Source of the DNA: Pezicula radicicola
Lineage: Eukaryota > Ascomycota > Leotiomycetes > Helotiales > Dermateaceae
Assembly: GCA_003008705.1 (NCBI GenBank)
Contig: PDUO01000057.1
Location: forward strand, 228,884 to 292,883
DNA: 64,000 bases
Direction of reading: 5' to 3'
A program made the position numbers and the translations under genes. Below the pieces are notes generated by a model. It did not search any database, was not told the origin of the DNA, and was given only the letters and a program-made list of their open reading frames with translations. This document shows positions 37,341-47,940 of the stretch, piece after piece (positions within the stretch are counted from its first letter, which is position 1; each line of letters starts with the position of its first letter).

Positions 37341-39578
37341 ATGGAAACGAGACGATCTCGTCGGGGATGGTAAGTTGACTTCTGCAGAGACTCTAGGGCT
37401 CTTCTTGCTGACAGACATAAACAGCGGCACCTGTCGCATTCGTCATCTAAAATGTACTGTACAGTACAGATGAGTTTGGGGGCCAATCTCTATTTATTTT
37501 TTCTTCTTCTTCTCTTTTTGGCAGCCATCATCTGATTCTTGAATCAGGCGATGAAACAACACCCATCTGTATGCGATGTCGAGATTCAAATCGACGGTGC
37601 GAGCAAGGCCCATTGATCTCACAATGGCGACGACCAAAAGAAGCAAAAAAGGCCACCGTTGGGCGCAAAACAGCCCTGTCACAAGAGAATTGCTGGGTCC
37701 AGATACCCCCTAACCGTATAATTCGACTTGAAAATCGCTATAACAAATCTTTGCTAATTTCTTCCTCAGTGACTTTCGTGACGGAAGATGTGGCTGGAAG
37801 CCCTAAATTGCAATCTCAGTCTCTTCCAGAGTTGGATGGCGAGTCCTCGGTGGTGGGAGCCAACGCCTCAACGCTGGACTCTAGCACCAAAGACCCAACG
37901 AGCCCTCCCCAGGCCACATCCAGAGCTCTTTCCTTTCCAGAGATTCTGAATTGGTCTGTGATGGGCTCGCCCTACACACACAGGTCTTCGCTGGACTTCT
38001 TGGAACCAGCCGAGCATGGACCAGTCAGTTCAAGCAGCCACGAAGACGCAGGCGACAGTACCTGCGATTTCATACCCTGCGAAACCAGTCTCAACTTGAC
38101 CAAAGATAACTATAGGCCGATCAAGGATCGGGCCGAGGCGCGCCTGCTGCGCCATTATGTACAAACATTGGCTCCATGGGTATGGTATCCCCCCCCGTCT
38201 CTTTCATTTGCTTGAGTACTAACCAATCAGTTCGACGTCACAGATCTCAATCGACACTTCCAACTTGAAGTGCCTAAAATGGTCGTGACCTGTGAAGTTC
38301 TCTTGAATGCCATCTTCGCACTGGCTGCCCTTCATCTGAGCCGGGTCTCTACATTTGACGCTGCCCTGGGGGAGTTCTATCATTCGCGCTGTAACTCGCT
38401 CCTCATCCCTCTCCTGAACAACGAGCATTCCGTTACAGATGAGAGTCTCTTAGCAACAGTGGTCATCCTTCGGAAGTATGAGGAAATGAATGGTAAGTGC
38501 TTCTACAGGGCTTGTCGAGCCGGCGACTGATCGATCTTTACATGAAACAGTCTTGATCACAGGACAAGATCACGGACGTCACCTAGTGGGCGTGTCGGCA
38601 CTTTTCAACTCACAAAACTGTGCCATTACTAGTGGACTTGGCCAAGCTGCCTTCTGGCAGTTTGTTCGCCAAGATGTTTACATGTCTTTGTTCAAACGCA
38701 CTGCGCCTCGCACCGATATTTCCAGGCGGCAGGCGATCGGAACCTTCGAAGAAGCCGCGGATTGTGTGTGGGCTAATCGTATTGTGTGGATAACCCTCGC
38801 CATCCTAGACTACTGCTTCGGCGACCAACCTCAGACTCTCCAAGTTTGGGAAGACTTGCAACAAAAAGCAAACAAGTGGGACGAGAAGAAACCAGATTCT
38901 TTTCTGCCCATCTATTTTCAAGAGCGATCACCTAAAAATGGTGACTTCTTCCCGGAAATCTGGCTGTCAGCTCCATGGCACGGTGAGTCCAACCAACCAA
39001 AACCCTAACGGTCGAAATTCACTACTAATCGTTGTATCCGTGAGGAATAACAGTTACCGGAATGCAATACTATAATCTTGCGAAACTTCTACTTGCTCTT
39101 TATAACCCGGCCATTACCCGGCCTACCGCAGGACTGGACTATTCGCGGGCACACCTACAGATGGAGGTACGTCTCGGCTTACTCGAAGGAATTATTGAAA
39201 TTCGATTCTGATGTATCATTGGGGATGAACAGAGAACTGTCCTCTATCACGCAAGAGCCATGTGCGGAATCGCCGCCTCCAACGACTTCGCCACGACACG
39301 CTTCACATTGTGTCCTACACTACTGACATGTAAGTGAACCTTTTGTACAGCCAGGCGGACTCTTTCTCGTTTTCCTTTCCCGTCCCCTAAACTCTGATAT
39401 CATTGGTTAATCATGTGTGATAGGCGGAGGCTGGTTCACTGATCCTCAAGAGCAATTGAAGATCAGTGAATTGTTGTCCAGGGCCGAAACTGAAAATGGC
39501 TGGCCCACCAGCTTAGTGGTGAATTCACTCCGCGAGAGTTGGGTAATCGAACCAGAGATGTACGTTCCTTTTCAATAG
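37341..39578 (+). CDS. Zn2Cys6 transcription factor (fungal-specific domain, Fungal_trans_2-like)
   Basis: Nuclear DNA-binding regulator. Exons 37341-37369, 37425-37453, 37548-38179, 38231-38492, 38551-38982, 39054-39166, 39233-39329, 39424-39578; 582 residues. Splicing rebuilds a canonical cluster: Cys-Gly-Thr-Cys, RIRHLK-Cys, then PICMRC and NRRC. Two 29-bp exons encode its first half, and the first and third Cys codons are themselves split by introns. An internal 54-bp segment 37716-37769 has GT..CTAAT..CAG and a length divisible by three, so it may be a further intron, giving 564 residues. The rest is a helical regulatory domain with ALAALHLSR and HARAMCGIAAS. Convergent with the broken regulator at 40542-43282. 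Probably a pathway-specific regulator of this region. Confidence 0.88.
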
Positions 39579-39967
39579 CGATTTTTTGTGGCCGTGTACC
39601 AACTATCGTAGTGCAAGGACAGCTAATCCTAAGGTATACGTAGCTCGTTAAGAGGTCTAGGTGGTGTAACCTCGCCTTCAAGCGATATGTTATCTTTATC
39701 ATCCTAATAGTAAGTTAAATCTAGTTTAGTACAAATATATATATAAAGGTCTATATTAGATATAACTTATTTACTTTTTAATAATATATTTTTTACTAAA
39801 TATATATTATATTTTATTATCTTATAGGAGCTTTGCTTCTGTCTATAGCTGCTTTGACCCCCCCGCTTTCTCTAGTGACCTGGGCGTAATGATCGCCACG
39901 AATGGCTCAGACAGAGACAGGAGACCTTGTGTCCTCTAATTAGGACCAGGAACGATTTCTTTTCTAG
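39579..39967. other. AT-rich insertion-like stretch
   Basis: 39700-39830 is AT-rich with few CA/TG; flanks are normal. No gene. It separates the regulator from the small fragment at 39968. Confidence 0.5.
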
Positions 39968-40306
39968 TTACACATAAAGCGGTTAGACTTCGACGGTGTC
40001 ACCGAGTTTCTCACCCCAGATATCTCCAATTTCTATCTAGCCTGCCAGGATCCGTATTATCAGTGTCACGTTCTGCCAGATAAGAAGCACTTGTTCGATT
40101 TCCAGTACAACCAATGGTCCCTAGGGTGGTATGAAGCCTACGTGATGGACGGTAAGCCGGTCGATATGCCCAGATGGGCATTATGGAGAGTCCTAATCTT
40201 GAAAGAAGGACAAGAAGCTGTCGTCCTCGATCCTACGATCAGGTCTCTTCCAATGACACTGCTAGGGAGGCGGGTGACTTCCCGTCCGCTCTATAATCCA
40301 AGATAA
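39968..40306 (+). CDS. Terminal exon or fragment of an unrecognised gene
   Basis: An open frame of 112 codons runs from just after an acceptor-like pyrimidine tract plus CTAG to a stop at 40304-40306. It is rich in Trp, Tyr and Phe (DFQYNQWSLGWYEAY, PRWALWRVL) and looks like real coding sequence, but has no good start and I do not recognise it. The upstream part may have been lost to the AT-rich insertion. Confidence 0.35.
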   Translation, partial: LHIKRLDFDGVTEFLTPDISNFYLACQDPYYQCHVLPDKKHLFDFQYNQWSLGWYEAYVMDGKPVDMPRWALWRVLILKEGQEAVVLDPTIRSLPMTLLGRRVTSRPLYNPR

Positions 40307-40541
40307 ATCAACTTAGGTATCATCTGACGAAGTCCTTAATGCTACAATTCTTGCATATACCCATTTTGCGAGATTCCACCTTAGATTTGCACAAGATTAT
40401 AAGTGTTGCAGATTATAGACCTGTAAAGTCCATCGTGTCTTCCTCAAAGTGACGCGGTAAAAGTGTAGTCCAGTTTTCCAGCTCGAAGTCCGAAAAGGTA
40501 TTCGTAGGGCCCTGCGAACAGGAGTAGTCAGCAGTGTTCTG

Positions 40542-43282
40542 TTAAAGAGCGTTCTGTGACCAGTAAAAGCAAACTATAGCACGAGAGAAATGGCCCACAG
40601 TGGTCAGGTCACCAGCTTGCAGCTCTTCTTGCAGCGGATCCCAATCAACGATGCTGTTGGACCTTTCTTGCGGAGACCGCCACAAAACTAGATCACTGTT
40701 TTTCACACTATGAATGTCTGCATAAGTTTGCAGCGCGTGTTCGGTAGCGGAATGAGCCAAAGAGGCGATCTCTTTGGCGAATTGAATGGAAACGTCCAAG
40801 TCCGTGGCAAACTTCAGCCTAGCAAAGTATCCAGCCCCAACGTCCATCAATGCTAGATCGGATTGCACCTGAGAATGGGTGGGAAATTTTAGAATGTAGA
40901 TGAAGAGGTTGATAATGGCGTACATAGGCCCGAAAAAGCTCAATCTGAGGTGGCGATTAGCGTGGGGGTGTATATCAAACAGCAGGGAAGACTCACGGGA
41001 CGGGAGTACTGGCGTCGAAATGTATGTGTTCAGTTGCCCTGATGGCACTGCGGCAAGTATTGGCCACTATCTGGGTTGATTTATCTACCTGACTTTGTAG
41101 TCCTGCGTGAGAAGTCAGGCCAAGCATATCATGACTCCAGGGATAAGTCAAGGCAGTATGGATGTCGAGAGTAATGGTGATGTATGTATATCGAAGATAC
41201 GTAGTCTGCTGCAGGCTCATTCCCGCGGGTAATTGGTTGGGACTGCAAGGAGAGCCGAGATCAAAGACCGGATCTATCGAACTCTTGAGCGCATTGAGTT
41301 GTTCGTCCAACTCAGAGACCGACTTCACCAACAACTCAGCTCCCAGCCGAAAAGCTCGAACATTTGCGAGTCGCTTTGAGACAATCGACGACAAACGAGC
41401 CAACCTGACCAAGATCGTGCAAAATTCCAGGTTTACGCTACTTCCGGGTGAAGTAGTGGCAGGTATTTGGCAGTTGACATCGTCGTCGTCAATCAGCTGC
41501 AATGTAGAGAGTTAGCACGGATCAAAACATCGTGAAGTAGCGGGGTGAAAGCGCGAACCGAGTGGCGTCCAGACTAGCATACGATTTGCTTTTCTAGGCA
41601 ATATGCCGCCCAAAATAGGTAACTCTTTTGAGAGCTTTCGTGTTGACTCAAGTTCCGTGAAGAGATGGCTTGTCGATGCAGCCCTTGAGCGACTGCAAGT
41701 CGTACAGCGTTGCTGCAAAGCATATATTCTAGACATGGACTGCCGATGTTTTGTGAGTAATACGCCTACGCAATCAATTAGATCTCATATTACTATTAAA
41801 TTTACCAATACGCTTACCATTATCATCAACACTTGTACACCGGCTATTGATGCCCGGAAGTATAAGATCTCCGTGTGGACCGACATGGCGTTTTCGAAAT
41901 ATCCCCATGATGTTTGATTGGCTTCCCGGAAGGATTTGTACTTGGAGGGCTCGATTCGACAGCCCGAGGCGTAGACGGCGTTTCGGATGGCGTACCATGA
42001 CTGGTCGCCGTCGTTGGTGGCACCATTCAAGTAAGGCCCTGAGCTGAGCCTCAAACCAAGGGCGGTGCACAATCCCCAGCCCGGAATCAATTGCTTTGTC
42101 AAAGTACGCTGGTAATATTGAGATCAGCCTAGTTTTGAAGATACACTAAGCTGCCACTTCGTGCCTTACCTCTAGTGTATGTCCATGCCGTTTCTGGATC
42201 CGGCTCAGGAATTCGTTCAACCGACAATCGCCTTTCAATTTTTAGGCGGCGGGTTATGTACGTTGTAAATGTTTTGGCAGACTCGTGGAAGCTAGAGCTC
42301 CCTGTCTTTTTAGTCACCCACTGTATTCCTGGGTTGGAGCAGATTGATAGGAATGACCTCGGACCTCCTATTAGTGAGCATGTGCTCTAGCAATTTACAA
42401 TCTGAGATACATACCATGGTACTCCCAATTTGACTTTCTAGTATCAATCAATATACCATACAAAGCTCCTTTAGAAGACTTACTATTTCGCTTGGACAGA
42501 TACTGCTCCTCTCACGGAGCTTGTCAGGACTATCTCGTGCGCTGGCTGCAGTGTAAGGGCGAGTGAAAGCGGGATCGCCGTCAAGCATCGAAGAAGGGGT
42601 GTCGACTGCTACTAGGGTTGGAACGGAGACCTCTGAGACGGTGGGCATGTCTGTGAATGGAATCGGCTTTGGTAGTGACTGCAAGGGTATGACACAGGAT
42701 AGATCCTGCAGGTGTCCTGCCTCTATGTCTATTTGAGATATGTCGGTTCGGTTTAATATCTGGGCTTCGACTTGTGGCGTCTGGGTGCTCAACCCTAGGG
42801 CCTTGGGAGAGCCGTCACTCAAAGAACTGAGACTGTTTGGAGTCGAATTAGAAAAGGTAGGATTGAGCTGAGTAGGATCAGGAAGAACGCCGGAGCTTGT
42901 CAGAGGAATACGATATTCTGCAGGCACTAGGCGCAGCAGCGCTTCGATGCGAGCCAACCTTTGCCCCATGTCATTGTCCCCATTATTGACTGATTGGAAG
43001 GCTCGAAATCGAAACCGACGAGGGACGGGTGTTATACATGTCTGTCCCTGATCCAGGCAATTGGAACACGAGTTTTGCTCGTCACCATTACCTACACAGC
43101 CATGGATTCGTCAACTTCTCTCGTTTCTTTTCCGCAACCACTGGATCATAGTACGTACAGCGAATCTTCTTGGCTCTACAATAGCTACACGCCATAGAGT
43201 GCCTTATCCGTTGGGTTTGCTTTCGCGACGATTTCCCAGAGGTATAACCGCACTTCGGTTCTACTTCTAGGGGAGGTATCAT
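40542..43282 (-). pseudogene. Zn2Cys6 transcription factor, disrupted
   Basis: Encodes a zinc cluster (ACSYCRAKKIRC, intron 43092-43158 inside the third Cys codon, then SCSNCLDQGQTC) followed by the long fungal-specific transcription factor domain: NPGIQWVTKKTG, HRPWFEAQ, SWYAIRNAVYASGCR, GSPCLEYMLCSNAVRLA, LFWAAYCLEKQI and IDDDDVNCQIP, in the usual order. Three lesions break it: a one-base loss near 42448-42454, a one-base gain near 42034-42042, and an in-frame TAG at 41574-41576 before SGRHS. Introns remain clean, e.g. GTAAGC..GCGTAG near 41818-41765 and GTGAGT..CTCAG near 41000-40950. It therefore looks recently lost. Start at 43282 is the first Met ahead of the cluster in a basic lead. 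Confidence 0.8.
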
Positions 43283-43910
43283 GTTGAGACTTCGAGAAGC
43301 ATTGGAACGATGACAATCTTTGTACGCAGTCGATGGAGTTAGTAGCAAGCGAAGTAGCGGAGCGAAGTTAAGGTCCTCATAGGAGGAGCCCAAGTTAGAT
43401 ACTAGGCTACACCAGATAACAATAGGCAACTCGGCAGTCTAAATTGTTGTTTGGGCGTGATCTGTGTTCCTTGGGAACTAGACTGCGTTTGTGGGCGATC
43501 ATCCTACAACAGCAAACTTTCATGTAGCTATAGTACACTTGATGCACCAGGTAGGTACTGAACTTAGGAGTTGATTATTTCCGGAAGCTAAATACGGTGG
43601 AGCTTAGGAAGTTCAGGAACTGAACCTTGAGAGCCATGGGGAGCCCCGTCCGGTTAAATTTCCTCTTTTGACAATTAAGCAGTGGTGTTTTGGTCCTCGG
43701 TCGAGACAAACTAACCCAACTCGCCCGGATCACGGCTTCTTCCGCCTTCGATGGGTACAAGCAATTTATTACCGAGAGTACAGAGTTCTAGATACCACAT
43801 ACTAATAAGTACTCAAGATTCCTTCCAAGATGTTGTGTCTTGCTAGTTAGGACTTATTGTGCAACTCCGATCACCAAGACTTAATAAACCTTCTTGACTT
43901 TGAAGCCATC
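43283..43910. other. Divergent intergenic region, no gene seen
   Basis: Separates the broken regulator from the SnoaL-like gene. Short open frames on both strands have no features. Expected to hold the promoter of the gene at 43911. Confidence 0.5.
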
Positions 43911-44479
43911 ATGAGCTACATCACCGAGGGAACTGTCTGGCCCGAATATCCCATCCCGGAGAAGATCAAAGGCCTGCTAGTCAAGCTCTTTGTTCTTGGA
44001 GACTCGAAAGCTCCGGACGTAGGTCCCAGGCTGTCAGAAGAGATTTTCACGCCTGATGGTGTGATTGACCATGGAGCCTCCAAAATAACTGGCAAAGAAG
44101 GTGAAGACGCTTCCCCCCGCTTTCCCCACGGGACCGGTAAAAATATACTAAGCCTCCTCGTGTAGCCATTGCGAGATCACGAGATAATGGATGGACCAAG
44201 ATCAGCAGGAGACGGCACCATATCTCACGTGTTTATGTGCAGAACGAAAACGCAACTGACCTGGTTCTCATGGGCGAGTTGGATATTTGGTTTAAAACAG
44301 GGGAAATGGTCCATAACACCTTTGCCTCACGTGCTGTTATCAACGACTCGACCCTGTCGGGCGAGCCTCGCTTGTCCCTTTATGCGATTTATTTAGTATG
44401 TCTCTCTAGCTATAGAGAAAACCTCTTTGGACACAGAGTACTAATTTAGATATAGGAGGCGATTCCTGTAGCAAAGTAA
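43911..44479 (+). CDS. SnoaL/NTF2-like small protein
   Basis: Exons 43911-44100, 44166-44395 and a 24-bp last exon 44456-44479 give 147 residues, the usual size for a single cone-shaped NTF2-like domain. The last intron has GTATGT, a TACTAAT branch site and ATATAG. An N-terminal helix pair is followed by EIFTPDGVIDHG, a helix, then strands HHISRVYVQ, DLVLMGELDIWF and MVHNTFASRAVI. Such proteins act as cyclases or isomerases in polyketide and meroterpenoid pathways, or have no enzyme activity. The exact role is unknown. If the last intron is retained, the frame runs to 44449 with a different tail. Confidence 0.7.
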
Positions 44480-44979
44480 TATAAATAAAATGTATTCAGG
44501 TAGTATGTGTTAATGTTTATAAAAAATTAAATAAAAAATAAAAAAACATTTAAGAACTAAAAGAATATTAATAAAATAAAAGTTAACTTCCTTAATAACT
44601 CTAAGAAACTTATAGTTAAGTTTAATAGTTTTATTATTTAACTTTATACCTAAAGGCTAAAGGCCCCCTTTTAATCCCTAGATTATCTTCGGGTAAACAA
44701 CCTAATAAGGCCGAAATAGGGGAGTATAAAAGTATACATTTTTAGCCGAGGCAGGAAAAATTCATTACACTAATCAAATTAGCTCCTTTATCTTAGCTAT
44801 CTTGTCTACGCACGTGCGTTTCTTTATGTCACTCCGGATATCAATCCTCTCTCCAATATACACATGTTCTGTTTTTATTTAACCAAACAGCCAAATAGCC
44901 AAGCCACCGCATTTCACAAGTGAACATACAAAAAGGACTCTACGGATACGATACTAGTTAGTCTTGCTTAAGGTTAGCT
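44480..44979. other. AT-rich RIP tract
   Basis: 44510-44700 is AT-rich with almost no CA/TG. The last 200 bp regain normal composition and precede the MFS start. No gene. Confidence 0.55.
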
Positions 44980-46639
44980 ATGGAAGCTGTTCGGACCAAG
45001 AGGATGCAGCAAAATGGTCGGGGCGACCTTGAAACTGCACCTCTCCTTCCTATTCAATATACGGACGATAGTTCGAATGTGGTGAATTGGGATGGACCAA
45101 ATGACCCCGAGAACGCGATGAATTGGCCATTGAAGCAGAAATGGACCAATATGCTGTTCCTATGTTTCATGACCTTTTTGACGTCGGTGCTTCTCGAGCA
45201 AACCAAAGATGACGGACTGCTAACAGCCTTGCTAGTCCATTTGCCTCATCTATGTTCGCCCCGGGCGTTCCACAAGTTATGAATGACTTTGACTCGGACA
45301 ATGTCGACTTGGCCTCCTTCATTGTATCGGTCTACGTCCTCGGGTATGCGTTCGGGCCCCTGGTGATTGCGCCGATGAGTGAGCTTTACGGACGACTTCT
45401 CATCTATCACGTCAACATGTTTCTGTTCATGGTCTTCAATCTTGGTTGCGCCTGGTCTACAAGTCTGGGGATGCTTACGGCTTTTCGATTCCTGGCTGGT
45501 GTCGCCGGATCTTGTCCTTTGACCGTCGGTTCGGGCTCGATCGCAGACACCTTCCGCCAAGAGGAGCGAGGATGGGTTATGGGAATATGGACATTTTCAA
45601 TCTTATTCGGACCCAGGTAAGTAGCAAGCACCGCCTTGGAAGAACATTGACCAGTTTTGACTGACTGAATCAACACATTTAGTCTCGGCCCGGTCATTGG
45701 ATCATACGTAGCAGAGGCGTTTGGGTGGAGATGGGATTTTTACGTTCTTGCTATTTGCGTAAGTGATTGATGCTTCGATCTCCTGTCCTGTCACTGAACC
45801 TAACAATTCAGACTGGTACCTGTCTTTTGATAGCTCTTGCTCTGCAACGTGAGACATACCCGCCTCTCCTACTCGAGAGAAAAGTCCACCGGCTCCGTGA
45901 AGAGACGGGCAATAAGGAACTGCGGTCAGTATTAGCACCCACGACAAAAACTCCCCGCGAATTATTCCTCCTCTCTATTATCCGCCCCACCAAACTACTG
46001 TTCCTGTCTCCCATCGTTCTTGGATGCTCTCTTTACGTTGCTGTGGGATACGGCTATCTTTACCTAGTTTTTACCACCATCACCATGGTTTTCATCGACC
46101 AATATGGCATCAGCAGAAGCCACATCGGCCTAGTCTTCCTAGGCATTGGGATTGGCCAGTTTATCAGTCTGATTATCTTCAGCAATACCTCAGAGAAATT
46201 GCTCAAGAAACTAGCTAAGGGGGGAGAGATGAAACCCGAGTATCGTCTCCCCCTGCTATGGCCTGGGGCAGTTCTAGTTCCGCTTGGTCTGTTGATATAT
46301 GGCTGGGCAGCGGAATACAAAGTCCACGAGATTGTTCCGATTATTGGTACGGGGCTTCTTGGTGCTGGGATGATTTGGAGCTTTGTGCCAATTGGCATCT
46401 ATTTGGTCGACGCCTATACAACCTACGCAGCAAGTGCAACGGCAGCAACAACGGTTCTCCGGAGTATAGGAGGAGCTTTGCTCCCTCTTACAGGTCGTCG
46501 TATATACGCAGCCCTAGGCCTAGGTTGGGGGAATACTTTACTGGCAGGCATAGCTATAGCCATGACGCCGATGATTTGGATTTTCCTCAAGTATGGAGAG
46601 ACGATCAGGACTCACCCGAAGTTCCGTTTGAAGTTTTAA
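44980..46639 (+). CDS. MFS transporter, DHA1-like (12-TMS type)
   Basis: Drug:H+ antiporter-like exporter. Exons 44980-45182, 45236-45616, 45683-45758, 45812-46639 give 495 residues. A cytosolic N-terminus with WDGPNDPENAMNWP, typical of fungal DHA1 exporters, precedes helix 1, where splicing restores TPFASSMFAPG. GPLVIAPMSELYGR is the family loop 2-3 signature and GSIADTF plus RGWVMGIW are typical. The central loop is around TKTPRELF. The second half has six helices including GWAAEYKVHEIVPIIG and a short tail. First donor is AC|GTCGGT, less usual but required for frame. Likely exports or detoxifies a product of the surrounding oxidative genes. Confidence 0.92.
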
Positions 46640-47449
46640 AGAAGGGTGAGAACTATGTATGTGCATAAGACGGACAAGTTGCGTTTTGAAACTTTGAAGA
46701 ACGGCCAAACAATGTACATAGATGGGACAAAAGCTGGAAGACCTCTTGATTCATTTTCTATAGGTGTAGGTTTACACAGCGCTAGCACTGCATGTAGCCT
46801 CACACTTTTGGGACTGTTGATTTCGGGGCAATGCAAATCAACGAATGTCACGTATTCGACTCTGCATGTCCTCTGCTGGAAACACTCTTGAAAATGAGCT
46901 TTGCTCATAGAGACTTTAGGCCTTTTATAAGTTTCTCGCAGAAGCATTTCTGTAAACCCGGCTTGAAAGATCACCATCATCACAATCAATGTTGTGTCGA
47001 TGTACCTTTGGTGGTTCGAACACATCCACCTCCCACCGTGTGCAATATCGAGGAGTTTTACAGCTTGAATCATTCAACAGGCCAGGTAAATGAAAGGAGA
47101 TTTTCCATATAAGTCGTATTCGATAGACGATTAGAGTACAACTGTCTTACGCACAGCTTCAATTGAAACTGCGATACCATAGATACTCCCCTCCCCCGGA
47201 GATAGACACTCCTTCTACGAAAAGTCCCAAGCAAATTATGACGCGTTTCAAATGGTCAAAGAACTTCATCGTCTAGTTTGGCGCTGCTTTAGGCATCTTC
47301 AGACAGGGTTAGACATATTGCATAAGGGCCTACGAAGGTAATTACAGCGGATCACGAGCCTGATATTCATTCACAGTTTCCCCGCATGGAATATCCCAGC
47401 CAGATGTGAACAGCCCGCTGTTCCGAAGCGTCAGATAATGATACGAGTA
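46640..47449. other. Intergenic region, no gene seen
   Basis: Overlapping open frames at 46636-47112 have no domain, no start context and share the same segment on both strands; treated as chance. Confidence 0.5.
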
Positions 47450-47678
47450 CGAGGCTTCGGTCCGAAAGTCCTAGCACTCGCTACAAGAAGAGCCTGAAGC
47501 AAATCTCCTAACCCTAACCTTAATCCTATCAGCGGTGCTTACAGGCTTCTGTACCCTAATGTCTCAGCTGACGAAGCCTATAAAACTCTAAACTTAGGCC
47601 CGCTGAAGGTTTTTATACTAGTTTTGGCCTATACACCCCTTGTCTAGCGAGTGCTAGGACTTTTGGGCTGAAGCTTCG
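47450..47678. mobile_element. MITE 2: 229-bp inverted-repeat element with TA flanks
   Basis: The left end, CGAGGCTTCGG then AAAGTCCTAGCACTCGCTA, is repeated inverted at the right end ending at 47678, with differences that are mostly G/A or C/T transitions. TA flanks both sides (47448-47449 and 47679-47680). Non-coding interior containing two CCCTAA units. It differs in sequence from MITE 1. Confidence 0.75.
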
Positions 47679-47940
47679 TAGAATGCCAGCGTTAGGGTTT
47701 ACGGCTAAACTTCCTGAATTCGAAGATGTTTGTGGGACCCCAGCTGTATCCTGTTTGGGCTATTTAGCCACGTAAAGCACTGAACTCTATAATCAATCTT
47801 CGATCAAAATAACAACGTACGGATGTCACAGCTATTCTTGGAGGGAAACATTTAGAAGTGTACCATCGTCATATCCTTGGGCAGGCGATAAATTCTAGCT
47901 GATTCTTCTGGATTGAGCAAAGTATTGTTCTCACTGTACC

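Noticed and set aside
46636..47112. 145-codon minus-strand frame and overlapping plus frames downstream of the MFS gene
   Set aside because: No recognisable motif and it starts within the 3' end of the MFS gene; treated as chance.
47510..47535. CCCTAA units resembling telomeric repeat
   Set aside because: Only two units, inside a small inverted-repeat element with genes on both sides; not a chromosome end.
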